Program-made: the position numbers and the translations under genes
In this document: positions 18,591-27,369 of the stretch, in pieces
How positions within the stretch are numbered: position 1 is the first letter of the stretch
Layout of the letters: each line of letters opens with the position of its first letter
The notes under the pieces: generated by a model
The model's input: the letters and a program-made list of their open reading frames with translations, nothing else
Databases searched by the model: none
What the model was told of the DNA's origin: nothing
DNA from: Sphingopyxis sp. MSC1_008
GTDB lineage: Bacteria; Pseudomonadota; Alphaproteobacteria; Sphingomonadales; Sphingomonadaceae
Length of the DNA stretch: 64,000 bases
Assembly: GCF_023197165.1 (NCBI RefSeq)
Contig: NZ_JALPRD010000008.1
Span: forward strand, 175,157 to 239,156
Direction of reading: 5' to 3'

Positions 18591-19898
18591 ATGCTGATCT
18601 GCCGGCCCGAGCATTCCCCGCTTCGGATCCTCCACGAAAAGCTGACTGCCGATCCGGGCCGCGTGGTGCTGCGGCCCTTTCACCTGGCATGGCAAACAAA
18701 TGTCTCCGAGCCGCCGCGCGCCGCGCAGCTGGTGAGCGATATCCTCAGACTGGACGACGATCAGGCCGAACTCGAACTGGGTTTGATCTGGAAAGACTTT
18801 TCCGAGCGCCACTGGCAGATTGGCCAGATTTTCGACGAGCGCTATCGCGAAATCTCGGAAGATCTGGGCCTCGATGATCAGGCGGTGTCGCCCGTCAAAC
18901 GCCGCCTCATCGGCGCCTATTTCTGTCACGAATATAGCTATGCCGCCGCCGCGCTCATGAACCCGAGCATCGTGCCGCATCCCGATCAAAGCGGCCTTGG
19001 CAGCGACCAACTCCGCTTCGTCATGTCAATGCGCGCGGTCGGCGAGGGGCATATTTCCTCGGTCGCCTTTCGCGAGGGGATCATCGGCCCTGGCGCCGAT
19101 TTCCAGCTCTGGCCGCAATCGGGACCGGCGATGGCGGCGGTGGCCGACGACCGCCATCATATGGGATCCGACGAGGCGGTCAGCATTCATCGCCATTCGG
19201 GCAGCGCGATTTCGAACAGCGTGCTGTTTCCCGTCACCGAGGCGCAGCGGAACGGGCTCGAGGACCTGCGACTAGTGCGCTTCGTCGAGGATGACGGCCA
19301 GGTCGAATATTTAGGCACCTATACGGCCTATTCGGGTCACGCTATCCGGTCCGAGCTGCTCCGCACGCGCGATTTCAGCAGCTTCAGCCTCGAACCGCTC
19401 GGCGGGATTGCGGCCCGGCACAAGGGTATGGCGCTCTTCCCGCGGCGTATCGACGGACGCTACCGGATGATCGCGCGCCAGGACGGCAAGAATATCACCA
19501 TATTGACATCGGACCGCCTCGACGAGTGGAACGACGAGGGACAGGTTCTCATCCGCCCCGAATTTCCATGGGAATTTGTCCAGATGGGAAATTGCGGCAG
19601 TCCGATCGAGTGCGACGCGGGCTGGATTTTGCTCACGCACGGCGTCGGCGCGATGCGCAAATACAGCCTCGGTGCGGCGCTGCTCGATCGCGACGATCCG
19701 TCGCGGGTGATCGCGCGAACCCGCTGTCCCATATTGTCCGCGGCCGAGAGCGATCGCGAAGGCTATGTGCCGAACGTCGTCTACACTTGCGGCGCCGTCC
19801 GCGTCGACGAGCAGCTTTTCATCCCATATGGTATTTCGGATAGCGCCATCGGCTTCGCGACCACGACGATCGACGCAATGCTTGCCGCGATGGACTGA
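18591..19898 (+). CDS. GH130-family phosphorylase (long form)
   Basis: This protein, about 435 residues, belongs to GH130, with catalytic D225 in N-G-L-E-D-L-R. The early R-V-V-L-R-P-F motif and the later H-K-G-M-A-L-F-P-R-R and M-G-N-C-G-S-P-I-E segments are typical of the longer GH130 group. The ATG at 18591 is preferred because the family starts shortly before R-V-V-L-R-P-F; an ATG at 18549 would add 14 residues and has no ribosome-binding site. It is cytoplasmic and divergent from the GT4 gene. It probably phosphorolyses or, in reverse, extends a beta-mannoside. Specificity cannot be read from the sequence. Confidence 0.85.
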   Translation: MLICRPEHSPLRILHEKLTADPGRVVLRPFHLAWQTNVSEPPRAAQLVSDILRLDDDQAELELGLIWKDFSERHWQIGQIFDERYREISEDLGLDDQAVSPVKRRLIGAYFCHEYSYAAAALMNPSIVPHPDQSGLGSDQLRFVMSMRAVGEGHISSVAFREGIIGPGADFQLWPQSGPAMAAVADDRHHMGSDEAVSIHRHSGSAISNSVLFPVTEAQRNGLEDLRLVRFVEDDGQVEYLGTYTAYSGHAIRSELLRTRDFSSFSLEPLGGIAARHKGMALFPRRIDGRYRMIARQDGKNITILTSDRLDEWNDEGQVLIRPEFPWEFVQMGNCGSPIECDAGWILLTHGVGAMRKYSLGAALLDRDDPSRVIARTRCPILSAAESDREGYVPNVVYTCGAVRVDEQLFIPYGISDSAIGFATTTIDAMLAAMD

Positions 19899-19959
19899 AC
19901 GGGCGCATGCCATGCCGGCGCCTCCCGGCTAAAATCGGCTCGCTCGCCCGGCCGCCAAC

Positions 19960-22146
19960 TCAGAAAATCCCGAGGAATTTCTTGCGCTGCTTCTTTTGGC
20001 CGTCGGCCGATTGCTTGCCATCCTCGGACTTTGCGGTCGTGCCCTTACCGACGTCGTCGCGCGGCTTGCCCTTGCTGGTGCGCTGCGCGGCGGCCGTCGC
20101 TCCGGCAAGCACGGGGCCGCACTGCGCCGCCTTCGCATCGCCGGGATCGATGAACGGAATGATCAATCCCACCGGGCTGGCAAGAAGGCCGAGGCCGAGG
20201 CCGGCGCCGGCGCGGCCCGCGAGCTCGTCGCTCACGGGATCGATCTTCGGCGCCGCGAAATAGCCCTCGACGCCGACGGGCGACTGGCCCGAAAAGAGGC
20301 TGAAGGTCTTGCCGTCGGCGCGCACCGCCATGTCGATCGCCTCGTTTCGGAATGAAAAGCCGCCGCGGCCGAGCATCACATTCTTCTTGGTGTCGATGAG
20401 GATCGGATCGGCCGCCGCGATCCCGCCGCGGACGGTGAAGGCAATCACCCCGCAGTTGATTTCGACCGGCTTCTTGAGCTTGTCCTGGAACATCTTCTGC
20501 ACGAACGTACCGAGGTCGAGTTCGGCGAGCTGGATATTGCGCGTCCAGAAGGTGCCCTGCGGCAGGACAAAGGCGATCCGGCCGTTCGACGTCGCGAGCG
20601 ACTCGCGCACGCTGTCGCCGAAGCCCACCATCTTCATGCGGCCGCTAACCGTTCCCGTCGTGCCCGATTTCTCGGTCCCGAAGCGCGCGAGCAAGGTGCC
20701 GAGCCGCGTCGGCGACAGGCGGACGTCATATTCGGTGCGCACCACCGCGGGGCGTGCGTCGATCGCGATATCGCTTTTGACCGTGCCGCCCGCGACGATG
20801 AAATTGAACGGCTTGAGTTCCATGAGGCCGTTCTTGAGTGCGAGCGTCAGGTCGACATTGCTGATCGGGAAACTCTCGGCCCGTACCCGCGTAACGCGGT
20901 AGCGGACGTCGGCATCGAAGCGCTTCAGCGCTGCGACGCGCAGCGGGGCGTCGGGCAGCACGCGCGGACGGCCGCCGACCGTTTCGATCGTGCCGCCGGT
21001 CCCCATCTTGTCGAGCCGCTGCGGATCATAGCCGACGAAGGGCCCGGCATCGATGATGTTGAGCGAACGGGTGGAAAGGTCGGCTTTTAGATACGGGCGG
21101 CCCTTGGGCTGGCTGACCGCGAGCGAGCCGGCCAGATCGCTGTCGCCGAACATCCCTTTCATCCCCGTCAGCTTCCAGACCTCGTTTTCATAGGTCAGCG
21201 CGGACGTGAGGCGATAGGCGCGGGTGTCGGGGATCGCGACGCCAAGGAAGTCGAAAATGCGCGACAAATTGCCGCCGCGCGCCTGCAGCTTGAGGTCGGC
21301 GCCTTCGAGCTGGGTCGGCCCCGGCAACGTCCCCGACACGTCGAGCGTGTTGCCGAGCCCGGCCGCATGAAGCGTCAGGACGTTCTTTCCGCCGGCGATC
21401 GTCTCGTTCGGCGATTTGAGGCCGCCCGACAGGGTGAAAGGTTGCGCGCGCATCGTCCCGCGCCCCGAAAAGCCGATGTCGTCGCTGATGCGCGTGCCGG
21501 TCGCGCGCACGGTGTCGATATCGATATCGGCGAAAAGCTGCAGCCTGGGATCGCGATAGGTGAGGCCGCTCCGCGTGATCGCGGCGCGGCGGATTTGCGG
21601 CAGTTCGAGCGGCTGCGGCGGGCGGTTCGGGTCGCCGAAGGTCCAGCTGTTGCGCTTGTTGCCGGCATCCCATTCGAGCGCGACCTGTGCCCCGTCGAGA
21701 TCGGCAAAACGCAGGATGCGGTTCCCGAAGATGAACGGCAGCGTGGCGAGCCTGGTGTCGACCTTCTTTGCCGTGAAGAACTGCTTTTCGCGCGCCCATG
21801 CGGGGTTCGCGATGCTGATATCCTCGGCATAGAATTTGACGTTGAGGGGCGCGAAATAAAGCTGGAAGTCGCCGCCGACGTAGACCTGGCGTTCGAGCTG
21901 CGCCGTCGCGAACCGCTCGAACGGACCTTTGAGGAAACGGCCCTTGGTAATGAACAATATCAGCCAGATCGCGAAGAGGATCAGGAGGATGATCGCGACC
22001 GTCCTGATCGCGATCCGCAGCGGCCGGGGGCGTCGTTCGAGCCAGGCCGGCGTCCACGCCGTCCGTGCCCAGCGGCGCGGGCGATCGGTCCAGCCGGGCG
22101 CTGGCGAACGGGCCGCTGAGGCGGTCTGGCCGGAGCGCATTTCCAT
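19960..22146 (-). CDS. AsmA-family inner-membrane-anchored protein
   Basis: This 728-residue protein has a basic, proline-rich cytoplasmic start, one transmembrane helix at about 46-68, and a long periplasmic beta-rich region. That region carries AsmA/TAM-type repeats, such as F-A-D-L-D-G-A-Q-V-A-L-E-W-D and the closing G-V-E-G-Y-F-A-A-P-K-I-D-P. The C-terminal 60 residues are Lys/Gln/Ser-rich. AsmA-like proteins are bridge-type envelope proteins implicated in phospholipid transport to, and assembly of, the outer membrane. The gene is minus-strand, downstream of the alpha/beta hydrolase, with a 68-base gap. The start codon is not backed by a strong ribosome-binding site. Confidence 0.85.
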   Translation of the reverse strand: MEMRSGQTASAARSPAPGWTDRPRRWARTAWTPAWLERRPRPLRIAIRTVAIILLILFAIWLILFITKGRFLKGPFERFATAQLERQVYVGGDFQLYFAPLNVKFYAEDISIANPAWAREKQFFTAKKVDTRLATLPFIFGNRILRFADLDGAQVALEWDAGNKRNSWTFGDPNRPPQPLELPQIRRAAITRSGLTYRDPRLQLFADIDIDTVRATGTRISDDIGFSGRGTMRAQPFTLSGGLKSPNETIAGGKNVLTLHAAGLGNTLDVSGTLPGPTQLEGADLKLQARGGNLSRIFDFLGVAIPDTRAYRLTSALTYENEVWKLTGMKGMFGDSDLAGSLAVSQPKGRPYLKADLSTRSLNIIDAGPFVGYDPQRLDKMGTGGTIETVGGRPRVLPDAPLRVAALKRFDADVRYRVTRVRAESFPISNVDLTLALKNGLMELKPFNFIVAGGTVKSDIAIDARPAVVRTEYDVRLSPTRLGTLLARFGTEKSGTTGTVSGRMKMVGFGDSVRESLATSNGRIAFVLPQGTFWTRNIQLAELDLGTFVQKMFQDKLKKPVEINCGVIAFTVRGGIAAADPILIDTKKNVMLGRGGFSFRNEAIDMAVRADGKTFSLFSGQSPVGVEGYFAAPKIDPVSDELAGRAGAGLGLGLLASPVGLIIPFIDPGDAKAAQCGPVLAGATAAAQRTSKGKPRDDVGKGTTAKSEDGKQSADGQKKQRKKFLGIF

Positions 22147-22214
22147 GCGGCATCAATCCGCCGCGCCGCGCATCGTTCCGTTTGCCGGCGTTGCGGGGTG
22201 TCCGCTCGCCGTCC

Positions 22215-23081
22215 TTAGCGAAGGGTGCGTTCGAGAAAGTCGCGGATAAGCGGCACAACCTCGTCGAGGTTCGTTTCGAGGAGCCAGTGGCCGCCATCGA
22301 GAAGATGCAGTTCGGCGTCCGGAAGATCCCGGAGATAGGCGCGCGCGGATGTCTCGGGCATATATCCGTCCTGCGGTCCCCAGACGATGAGGGTCGGGGG
22401 ACGATGGTCGCGCAGGTAGCGCCGGTGCTCTGCGAACCAGTCCCGATTGGCCTTGAGGCCCGCGATCAGGTCGATGGCGATTTCCTGGCGCCTCGCGGTC
22501 ATCAGCGACCAGTGCAGTTTCCAGAGATCGGGCGGGATGCGCTCGACAAGTTCGGGCCGGACGTCGTTCAGAAATTCCTCGCGGAACGTCTCTTCGTTGA
22601 TTGCCTTGGCGAGTTCGGCGCGCATCGCGGCTTCGCGGAGGGCCCATGTCTTTTCGATTTCGGCATATTTGGCGCCCAGCGCGTCCTCATAGGGAATGTC
22701 GCCGTTCTGAATGATCTGCGCCGTCACGCGCTCGGGCGCCATGATCGCGAGGCGCGCGCCGATCGGCGAGCCGAAGTCGTGAAGATAGAGCGCGAAGCGC
22801 TCGACGCCGAGCGCGCGGACGAAGCCGTCGAGAAGGCGCGCATAGCCGTCGAACGAATAATCGAAGCGCTCGGGCGTATCGCTATAGCCCATGCCCGGAT
22901 AGTCGGGCGCCAGAAGGCGCCACCGATCGGCGAGCCGCGGCATGAGATTCCGGAACTCGAAGGACGAACAGGGGTAGCCGTGCGGAAGCAGGAGCACCGG
23001 CGCATCGGGCGGGCCTGCTTCGCGGTAGAATATGCCGACGCCGTCCACGTCGATGCGCCGGTGGAATATGGTCCTCGCCAT
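22215..23081 (-). CDS. Alpha/beta hydrolase with aspartate nucleophile (haloalkane dehalogenase/epoxide hydrolase type)
   Basis: This 288-residue alpha/beta-hydrolase-fold protein has the oxyanion motif H-G-Y-P at 34-37. The nucleophile elbow is L-H-D-F-G-S with Asp (D102) instead of Ser, the acid is D238 in W-G-P-Q-D-G, and the base is H265 in D-G-G-H-W. An Asp nucleophile marks the haloalkane dehalogenase and epoxide hydrolase groups rather than esterases. No signal peptide is present. The gene lies 10 bases downstream of a lipoprotein gene on the same strand. The natural substrate is unknown. Confidence 0.85.
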   Translation of the reverse strand: MARTIFHRRIDVDGVGIFYREAGPPDAPVLLLPHGYPCSSFEFRNLMPRLADRWRLLAPDYPGMGYSDTPERFDYSFDGYARLLDGFVRALGVERFALYLHDFGSPIGARLAIMAPERVTAQIIQNGDIPYEDALGAKYAEIEKTWALREAAMRAELAKAINEETFREEFLNDVRPELVERIPPDLWKLHWSLMTARRQEIAIDLIAGLKANRDWFAEHRRYLRDHRPPTLIVWGPQDGYMPETSARAYLRDLPDAELHLLDGGHWLLETNLDEVVPLIRDFLERTLR

Positions 23082-23091
23082 CGATGCGATC

Positions 23092-23517
23092 TTACGGCGT
23101 GGTCAATTTGACTTCGGGCAGCGCCGCCAAATCGGCCTTGGTCATGCTCGTCTCGAGATCGGTATCGGTGCCGCGTACGACCGGCTTCAGTCCTTGGACG
23201 GGGACATGGACATAGCGATCGGGACCGATGCCATCGAGTTCGACGAGCAGGCGATCGACCTTGTCGTCGGCGCCGCGCAAAACCTGTGAGACATCGCCGA
23301 GCTCCTTGCCGTCGGCACCGACGATGTCGGCTTCAAGCAACTGCGCCTCGCTGAGTCCCAAAGCCGCAGGCAAGGGGCCGGCGACTGTCGCGCTGGTTTC
23401 GGCGGCGCGCTCCAGCTTGTCTTCGGCGACTTCATTCTTGTCATTGCAAGCGGCGAGCAGCGCCGCCGAACAGGTGGCAAGAATGAAGATGCGCATATTT
23501 TGTTTCATCGCGATCAT
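23092..23517 (-). CDS. Small PRC-barrel-like lipoprotein
   Basis: This 141-residue protein starts at an ATG seven bases after AAGGAG. A lipoprotein signal peptide ends in L-L-A-A-C, with C24 as the acylated residue. The mature part holds a charged linker and a PRC-barrel-like beta domain (A-D-I-V-G-A-D-G-K-E-L-G-D-V, V-D-R-L-L-V-E-L-D-G-I). PRC barrels bind ligands or proteins at membranes, but no specific role can be assigned. It is the first gene of a minus-strand run with the hydrolase and the AsmA-like gene. Confidence 0.75.
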   Translation of the reverse strand: MIAMKQNMRIFILATCSAALLAACNDKNEVAEDKLERAAETSATVAGPLPAALGLSEAQLLEADIVGADGKELGDVSQVLRGADDKVDRLLVELDGIGPDRYVHVPVQGLKPVVRGTDTDLETSMTKADLAALPEVKLTTP

Positions 23518-23647
23518 CGCTTGATCTCCTTGTTACCGAGCGGGAAACGCGCCGCTCGGAGGCTGGTTGCACCTGCCGGCATGCGATGCCGGGACCGGTG
23601 CTCCGGTTCGGCGGATCATTTTAGCGAGGGCCGGACGCATCGCCCGA

Positions 23648-24067
23648 TCAGACCCCGAATTTCACATGCCCCCCTGCATCGATCGTCCAGGCGGGATTGA
23701 ATGCGATTTCCCAGCCATGGCCGTCGGGATCCGCGACATAGCCCCGGAACCCGCCATGCGGCGGAGCGTCCGCTTCGCGCAATATCTTGCCCCCGGGGTC
23801 GGCCAGACGCGCTATCAAAGGGGCTACATCATCGGCCGACGCGACATTGTGGGCGAGGCTATAGGGCCCGGGTCCCGCACCCTCGCGGCGCATATCGGCC
23901 GCAAGCTTGTCCTTGAGCCACGTGCCGAGCATCAGCCCGTTCATCTGGTAGAAGATGACCTCTTCATTGTCGAAGACCGGCTCCCAGCCGAAGCCCTCGC
24001 CATAGAAACGACGCGAGCGCGCAATGTCCGCGACGCCGAGGGTGATGACCGAAATCTGCTGCTGCAT
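23648..24067 (-). CDS. VOC-family protein (glyoxalase/bleomycin-resistance fold)
   Basis: This 139-residue protein has the paired beta-alpha-beta-beta-beta modules of the vicinal oxygen chelate superfamily. It begins I-S-V-I-T-L-G-V-A-D-I and closes with Y-V-A-D-P-D-G-H-G-W-E-I-A, where the Glu is a usual metal ligand. GGAG lies seven bases before the ATG. Members include glyoxalases, dioxygenases and antibiotic-binding proteins; nothing here separates these. Confidence 0.85.
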   Translation of the reverse strand: MQQQISVITLGVADIARSRRFYGEGFGWEPVFDNEEVIFYQMNGLMLGTWLKDKLAADMRREGAGPGPYSLAHNVASADDVAPLIARLADPGGKILREADAPPHGGFRGYVADPDGHGWEIAFNPAWTIDAGGHVKFGV

Positions 24068-24738
24068 GACAATGCTCCGTGGTCAAAGAACGTCCAGCGC
24101 GCGCCTCATGTTGCATGACGGCCTGCAATGCAATGACGGAGGAGCGCGACAAGGCTGTTCCGTGCGACCAGCGCAACGCGATGAGCGGCGATACGTCGGC
24201 GTGTGCAACTCTATGGCGATCTGAACCCGCGTCCAGAAATCGCCAAACGCATGGACGTCAACGAAGGCATATCCGCCAGCGCGAATGGGCTAGCGGATCA
24301 CTTCTATCAGATTCCGCCCGTCTTCGCGTTCTGACACACGAAAACATGTGCCGGCGAACCGTTCGATAAGGCTTGCGGCGGTGCGTGTGTGCTCGCTGAT
24401 CTTTACCGTGGTGAAGGCCCCGGCATGCGCGCTAGCGCGGGCGGAACAGATTATTGAAGCCCGCTCTTGCCGTTCCACATCGCGAGGTTGTTTTCGACCA
24501 GCGCGCGACGCCGCGCCGCGCAGGATATAGCGAAGCTGGAAGGAGAAGCCGAAGGGATGGCGCTTTCGCATTTCGGGCGTGTGACGAGTTCGAGCGTGAC
24601 GCTCGCTTCCGAACCGTCGCGTTTTGTCGACGACGCGCCATGGCATGTCGCGCCCGCACTTGCCCATTGACCCGCCGTCGGTTGGCGTTCAGCCCCGGTA
24701 GCCTGACGGCCGTTGCCGCGGCCCGCGTGGAGAAGATG
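24068..24738. other. 671-base region without a convincing gene
   Basis: No reading frame here has a proper start, ribosome-binding site and family signature together. Protein-like stretches occur in more than one frame. One ends in I-A-K-R-M-D-V-N-E-G on the plus strand near 24240-24270 and recalls a helix-turn-helix. Another runs from a TTG at 24467 to 24670. A third is on the minus strand and ends at 24290. These may be decayed genes or chance. Confidence 0.3.
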
Positions 24739-25752
24739 ATGATCCGTTCGACCCTGTTTCCCCTTCTCGGTGTGGCGCTGCTGGGCCTTGTGTCGGCGTG
24801 CGGCGATGGTGACGCTGCCAAGGAGACCGCGGCCGCCGCGGCAACACCGCGCAAATGCCCCGCGATCGCGGATACGCCCGTAAAGCTCGCGGGCGGCACC
24901 TTCGCGATGGGTGAGGATGATGTCTATGCCGAGGAAGGCCCGGTCCGCGAAACGACCGTCGCCGGCTTCTGGATCGACCCGCACGAGGTCACCAACCGGC
25001 AGTTCGCCGACTTCGTCAAAGCGACGAACTATATCAGCGTCGCGGAAAAGCCCGTCGATCCGAAACAGTTTCAGGTGCCCGTCGAGCAGATCCCGGCCGA
25101 TATGCTGAAGGCCGGCTCGGCGGTGTTCACCCCGCCTGATTTCCCGTCGAACAATTATTCGGACTGGTGGAAATATGTCCCCGGCGCAAACTGGAAAAAG
25201 CCCTATGGCCCGACCGGCGCCGACCAAGTGGCAAACGAGCCCGTGGTGCATCTCGCGTGGGACGACATGATCGCCTACGCCAAATGGGCCGGCGGACGCA
25301 TTCCGACCGAGGCCGAATGGGAATATGCGGCGAGCGCGGGCCAGCGGTCGAAGAATGTCCAGCCCGCCGAAGCGAACAGCTGGCAGGGCGCTTTCCCGAA
25401 CTACAATGCCGAAAGTGACGGGTTCAAGGGTGTGTCGCCGGTCGGCTGCTACAAGCCCAACGCAAATGGGCTGTACGACATGGTCGGCAATGTCTGGGAA
25501 GTGACCGCCGACTTCTTCAAGCCCGGCCACAATCCCGGCGACAAGGATAACCCCAAGGGGCCCGACGAGAACAACGCCTATGATCCGCTCAACCCCGAAA
25601 TGCCGTCGCGAACGGTCAAGGGGGGCAGCTATTTATGCGCGCCCAATTATTGCCAGCGTTATCGCCCGGCCTCGCGGCAGGGCCGCGACCCAGGTCTTGG
25701 CACGAGCAATGTCGGCTTCCGCCTCGTCTATGACAAGGCGCCGCGAGTCTGA
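24739..25752 (+). CDS. Lipoprotein formylglycine-generating enzyme (FGE-sulfatase family)
   Basis: This 337-residue protein is a lipoprotein: a short hydrophobic signal ends in V-S-A-C, with C21 acylated. The FGE-sulfatase (C-type-lectin-like) domain covers about 45-332, with G-G-T-F-A-M-G, E-V-T-N-R-Q-F, R-I-P-T-E-A-E-W-E-Y-A and the closing G-F-R. The two catalytic cysteines of true formylglycine-generating enzymes are present, C300 and C305 in S-Y-L-C-x4-C-Q-R-Y-R. The enzyme oxidises a sulfatase cysteine to formylglycine. Here that would happen at the membrane, outside the cytoplasm. The ATG at 24739 is preferred over the adjacent one for its spacing to GGAG. No sulfatase gene is in the window. 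Confidence 0.85.
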   Translation: MIRSTLFPLLGVALLGLVSACGDGDAAKETAAAAATPRKCPAIADTPVKLAGGTFAMGEDDVYAEEGPVRETTVAGFWIDPHEVTNRQFADFVKATNYISVAEKPVDPKQFQVPVEQIPADMLKAGSAVFTPPDFPSNNYSDWWKYVPGANWKKPYGPTGADQVANEPVVHLAWDDMIAYAKWAGGRIPTEAEWEYAASAGQRSKNVQPAEANSWQGAFPNYNAESDGFKGVSPVGCYKPNANGLYDMVGNVWEVTADFFKPGHNPGDKDNPKGPDENNAYDPLNPEMPSRTVKGGSYLCAPNYCQRYRPASRQGRDPGLGTSNVGFRLVYDKAPRV

Positions 25753-26091
25753 AATGATCACGGGCGCGGGGGCGAACAGCGGTAGGTTTTGGCGAGTTCG
25801 CCTATAAGGCGGGGGCCGGATCGTTCGCGATAGAGCCCTTTGCGGGCGCGCCTTCGTCCGGACCGAGCGCGATGCGGCCAGCGAGGGCGGCTCGGCCACG
25901 ATGCATGGCCGTTGGTGTAAAATAATTTCTCGTGCTTTCGCTACGCGCTTGATGTCATGATTGAAACTGAGCGGGTCCTGGCTCATCGGTTCCAATCTTG
26001 CGGTAGCAACCTTCGAGTGGAATGATTTTTCGGCTGCCTTCTACATTTTTGTACCCCACAGAAGACCGTCCGCAATCGGCCAAAAGACTTC
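25753..26091. other. 339-base gap between convergent genes
   Basis: This stretch lies between the stops of the FGE gene (plus) and the YegS-like kinase (minus). A minus-strand frame starting near 25995 reads M-S-Q-D-P-L-S-F-N-H-D-I and looks protein-like for a short distance, but then runs into the FGE coding sequence. No intrinsic terminator with a T-run was found. Confidence 0.3.
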
Positions 26092-27018
26092 TCAGCTGTG
26101 GTACAGGCGCACGGGGTAATTAGCGGCCTCGGCGTCGGACGGAGTAAATACGGTCACGGCGGCAGGAAGCACGCGGAAATGGGCGGGCGTCGCGGTCACG
26201 ATTTCGCCGTCGGTGTTGATCGGCATCGGGCGCCGCGTTTCAATGTCGAACTCCACACACCTTGCGGTGCGAACCTCTTTCCACGCGCCGTGGGTACCGG
26301 TCCGGAAAGCGCGGACCATGACGGCCAGCTTCCAGAGATTTCGCATCTCCAGGCTATAGAGGTCGAGCGTGCCGTCATCGATAGCGGCCGTTTCCTCAAC
26401 GACGTTGCCCCCGCCGTATAGGCGGCCGTTCCCAATCGCGATCTGGTAGGTTTTGACTGTCGTCCCGCTTCCCTTTTCGACGATCCTCGCGCGAAAACGC
26501 CGGGCGCCCGCCAAGATGCGGAGCGCGGCAACGGCATAGCCGAGGCGCCCGAAACGTTTTTTGATTCCGGGGTCCAGCCTTTGCGCCAATTCGCTGCTCA
26601 GCCCGATGCTCGCGACGTTGAAGAAAGCATGACCGTTCACGGTGCCGACGTCGATCTGTCTCTTATGGCCGGCGACGATAACGTCGGCGGCGGCGGCGAA
26701 GTCGAGCGGGATCGAGAGCGTCCGGGCCAGATCGTTGGCGGTACCCGCGGGGATAATGCCGAGCGGCAGCCCGCTATCGATGATCGCCGGCGCGGCCGAT
26801 GAGATCGATCCGTCGCCGCCGCAGACTATGACAGCGTCCGCGGTTCGATGAAGGCGCGCGATGTCGCGCGCAATCTCGGGGAGATTCTCGAAAGGTTCGA
26901 CGGTGACGGTAAGGCCGCCGGCCTCTAGCCGGCCACGCACCGGTTCGAGCGCGCTTTCGCCTTGCCGCGCTCTCGCATTGTGAAGCAGCAGGACGCGCTT
27001 GCCTGTTTGTAATGGCAT
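26092..27018 (-). CDS. YegS/DAGK-family lipid kinase
   Basis: This protein has about 308 residues from the ATG at 27018. An in-frame start at 27075 would add 19 residues that do not match the family. The diacylglycerol-kinase catalytic domain is clear: V-C-G-G-D-G-S at 66-71 binds the nucleotide, and G-T-A-N-D-L-A-R at 92-99 is the family signature. The C-terminal half carries I-D-V-G-T-V-N-G and N-T-D-G-E. It probably phosphorylates a lipid such as diacylglycerol or a sphingoid base at the inner face of the membrane. The substrate is not readable from sequence. Confidence 0.87.
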   Translation of the reverse strand: MPLQTGKRVLLLHNARARQGESALEPVRGRLEAGGLTVTVEPFENLPEIARDIARLHRTADAVIVCGGDGSISSAAPAIIDSGLPLGIIPAGTANDLARTLSIPLDFAAAADVIVAGHKRQIDVGTVNGHAFFNVASIGLSSELAQRLDPGIKKRFGRLGYAVAALRILAGARRFRARIVEKGSGTTVKTYQIAIGNGRLYGGGNVVEETAAIDDGTLDLYSLEMRNLWKLAVMVRAFRTGTHGAWKEVRTARCVEFDIETRRPMPINTDGEIVTATPAHFRVLPAAVTVFTPSDAEAANYPVRLYHS

Positions 27019-27149
27019 TGACCGAACTTTCGGGGAAAGATGCGCCGGGCCATGTCGGCTATACCCAATCCGCATCCAAGGCCAGACGGTATGAAGGCTG
27101 CTGGTAGGGGTTATGGCTGGATCTCGGCATATCGAGCACCCGGGACGAC

Positions 27150-27175
27150 TTTCCTATTTTTTCCTAAACTTTCCT
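27150..27175. repeat. Three TTTCCT direct repeats spaced exactly 10 bp
   Basis: TTTCCT occurs at 27150-27155, 27160-27165 and 27170-27175, one helical turn apart, about 130-160 bases upstream of the YegS-like gene. They lie in the 351-base non-coding stretch 27019-27369. The spacing places all three on the same face of the DNA, as in direct-repeat activator boxes. The bound protein is unknown. Confidence 0.45.
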
Positions 27176-27209
27176 GGCGCCGGTCTTCTTATGACATAGC
27201 CTTATCGGT

Positions 27210-27240
27210 CAATTTTGCCTTTGTAGAGCAAGGCAAATTG
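27210..27240. repeat. Inverted repeat between tRNA-Asn and the lipid kinase gene
   Basis: CAATTTTGCCTT and AAGGCAAATTG form an almost perfect inverted repeat with an eight-base loop. It lies 130 bases downstream of the tRNA 3' end in transcription direction. It could be an operator or part of a transcription end. It lacks the GC-rich stem and T-run of an intrinsic terminator. Nothing else recognisable lies in 27019-27369 apart from this and the TTTCCT repeats. Confidence 0.3.
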
Positions 27241-27369
27241 CGATAATTTACATGCAAATAGGACTGGCATCGATTGTCGACGCCAGCCGATCAAATTGGG
27301 GCTCGATGAGCCGCAAACCACGCAAAGCTAGGATGCTTTGGCGTAGGCTTTCGCATATCTGGAAAAAAG

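Noticed and set aside
18209..18592. N-terminal extension of the GT4 protein to 18592
   Set aside because: The extra 128 residues are Arg/Ser-rich and unlike the family; the ATG at 18208 has a good ribosome-binding site and leaves the divergent control region free.
24454..24738. Extended N-terminus of the FGE protein
   Set aside because: The added residues are Arg/Ala-rich without similarity, and the inner ATG is followed at once by a lipoprotein signal.
25633..25995. Minus-strand frame beginning M-S-Q-D-P-L-S-F
   Set aside because: More than a third of it overlaps the FGE coding sequence in antisense, and only the first 25 residues look protein-like.
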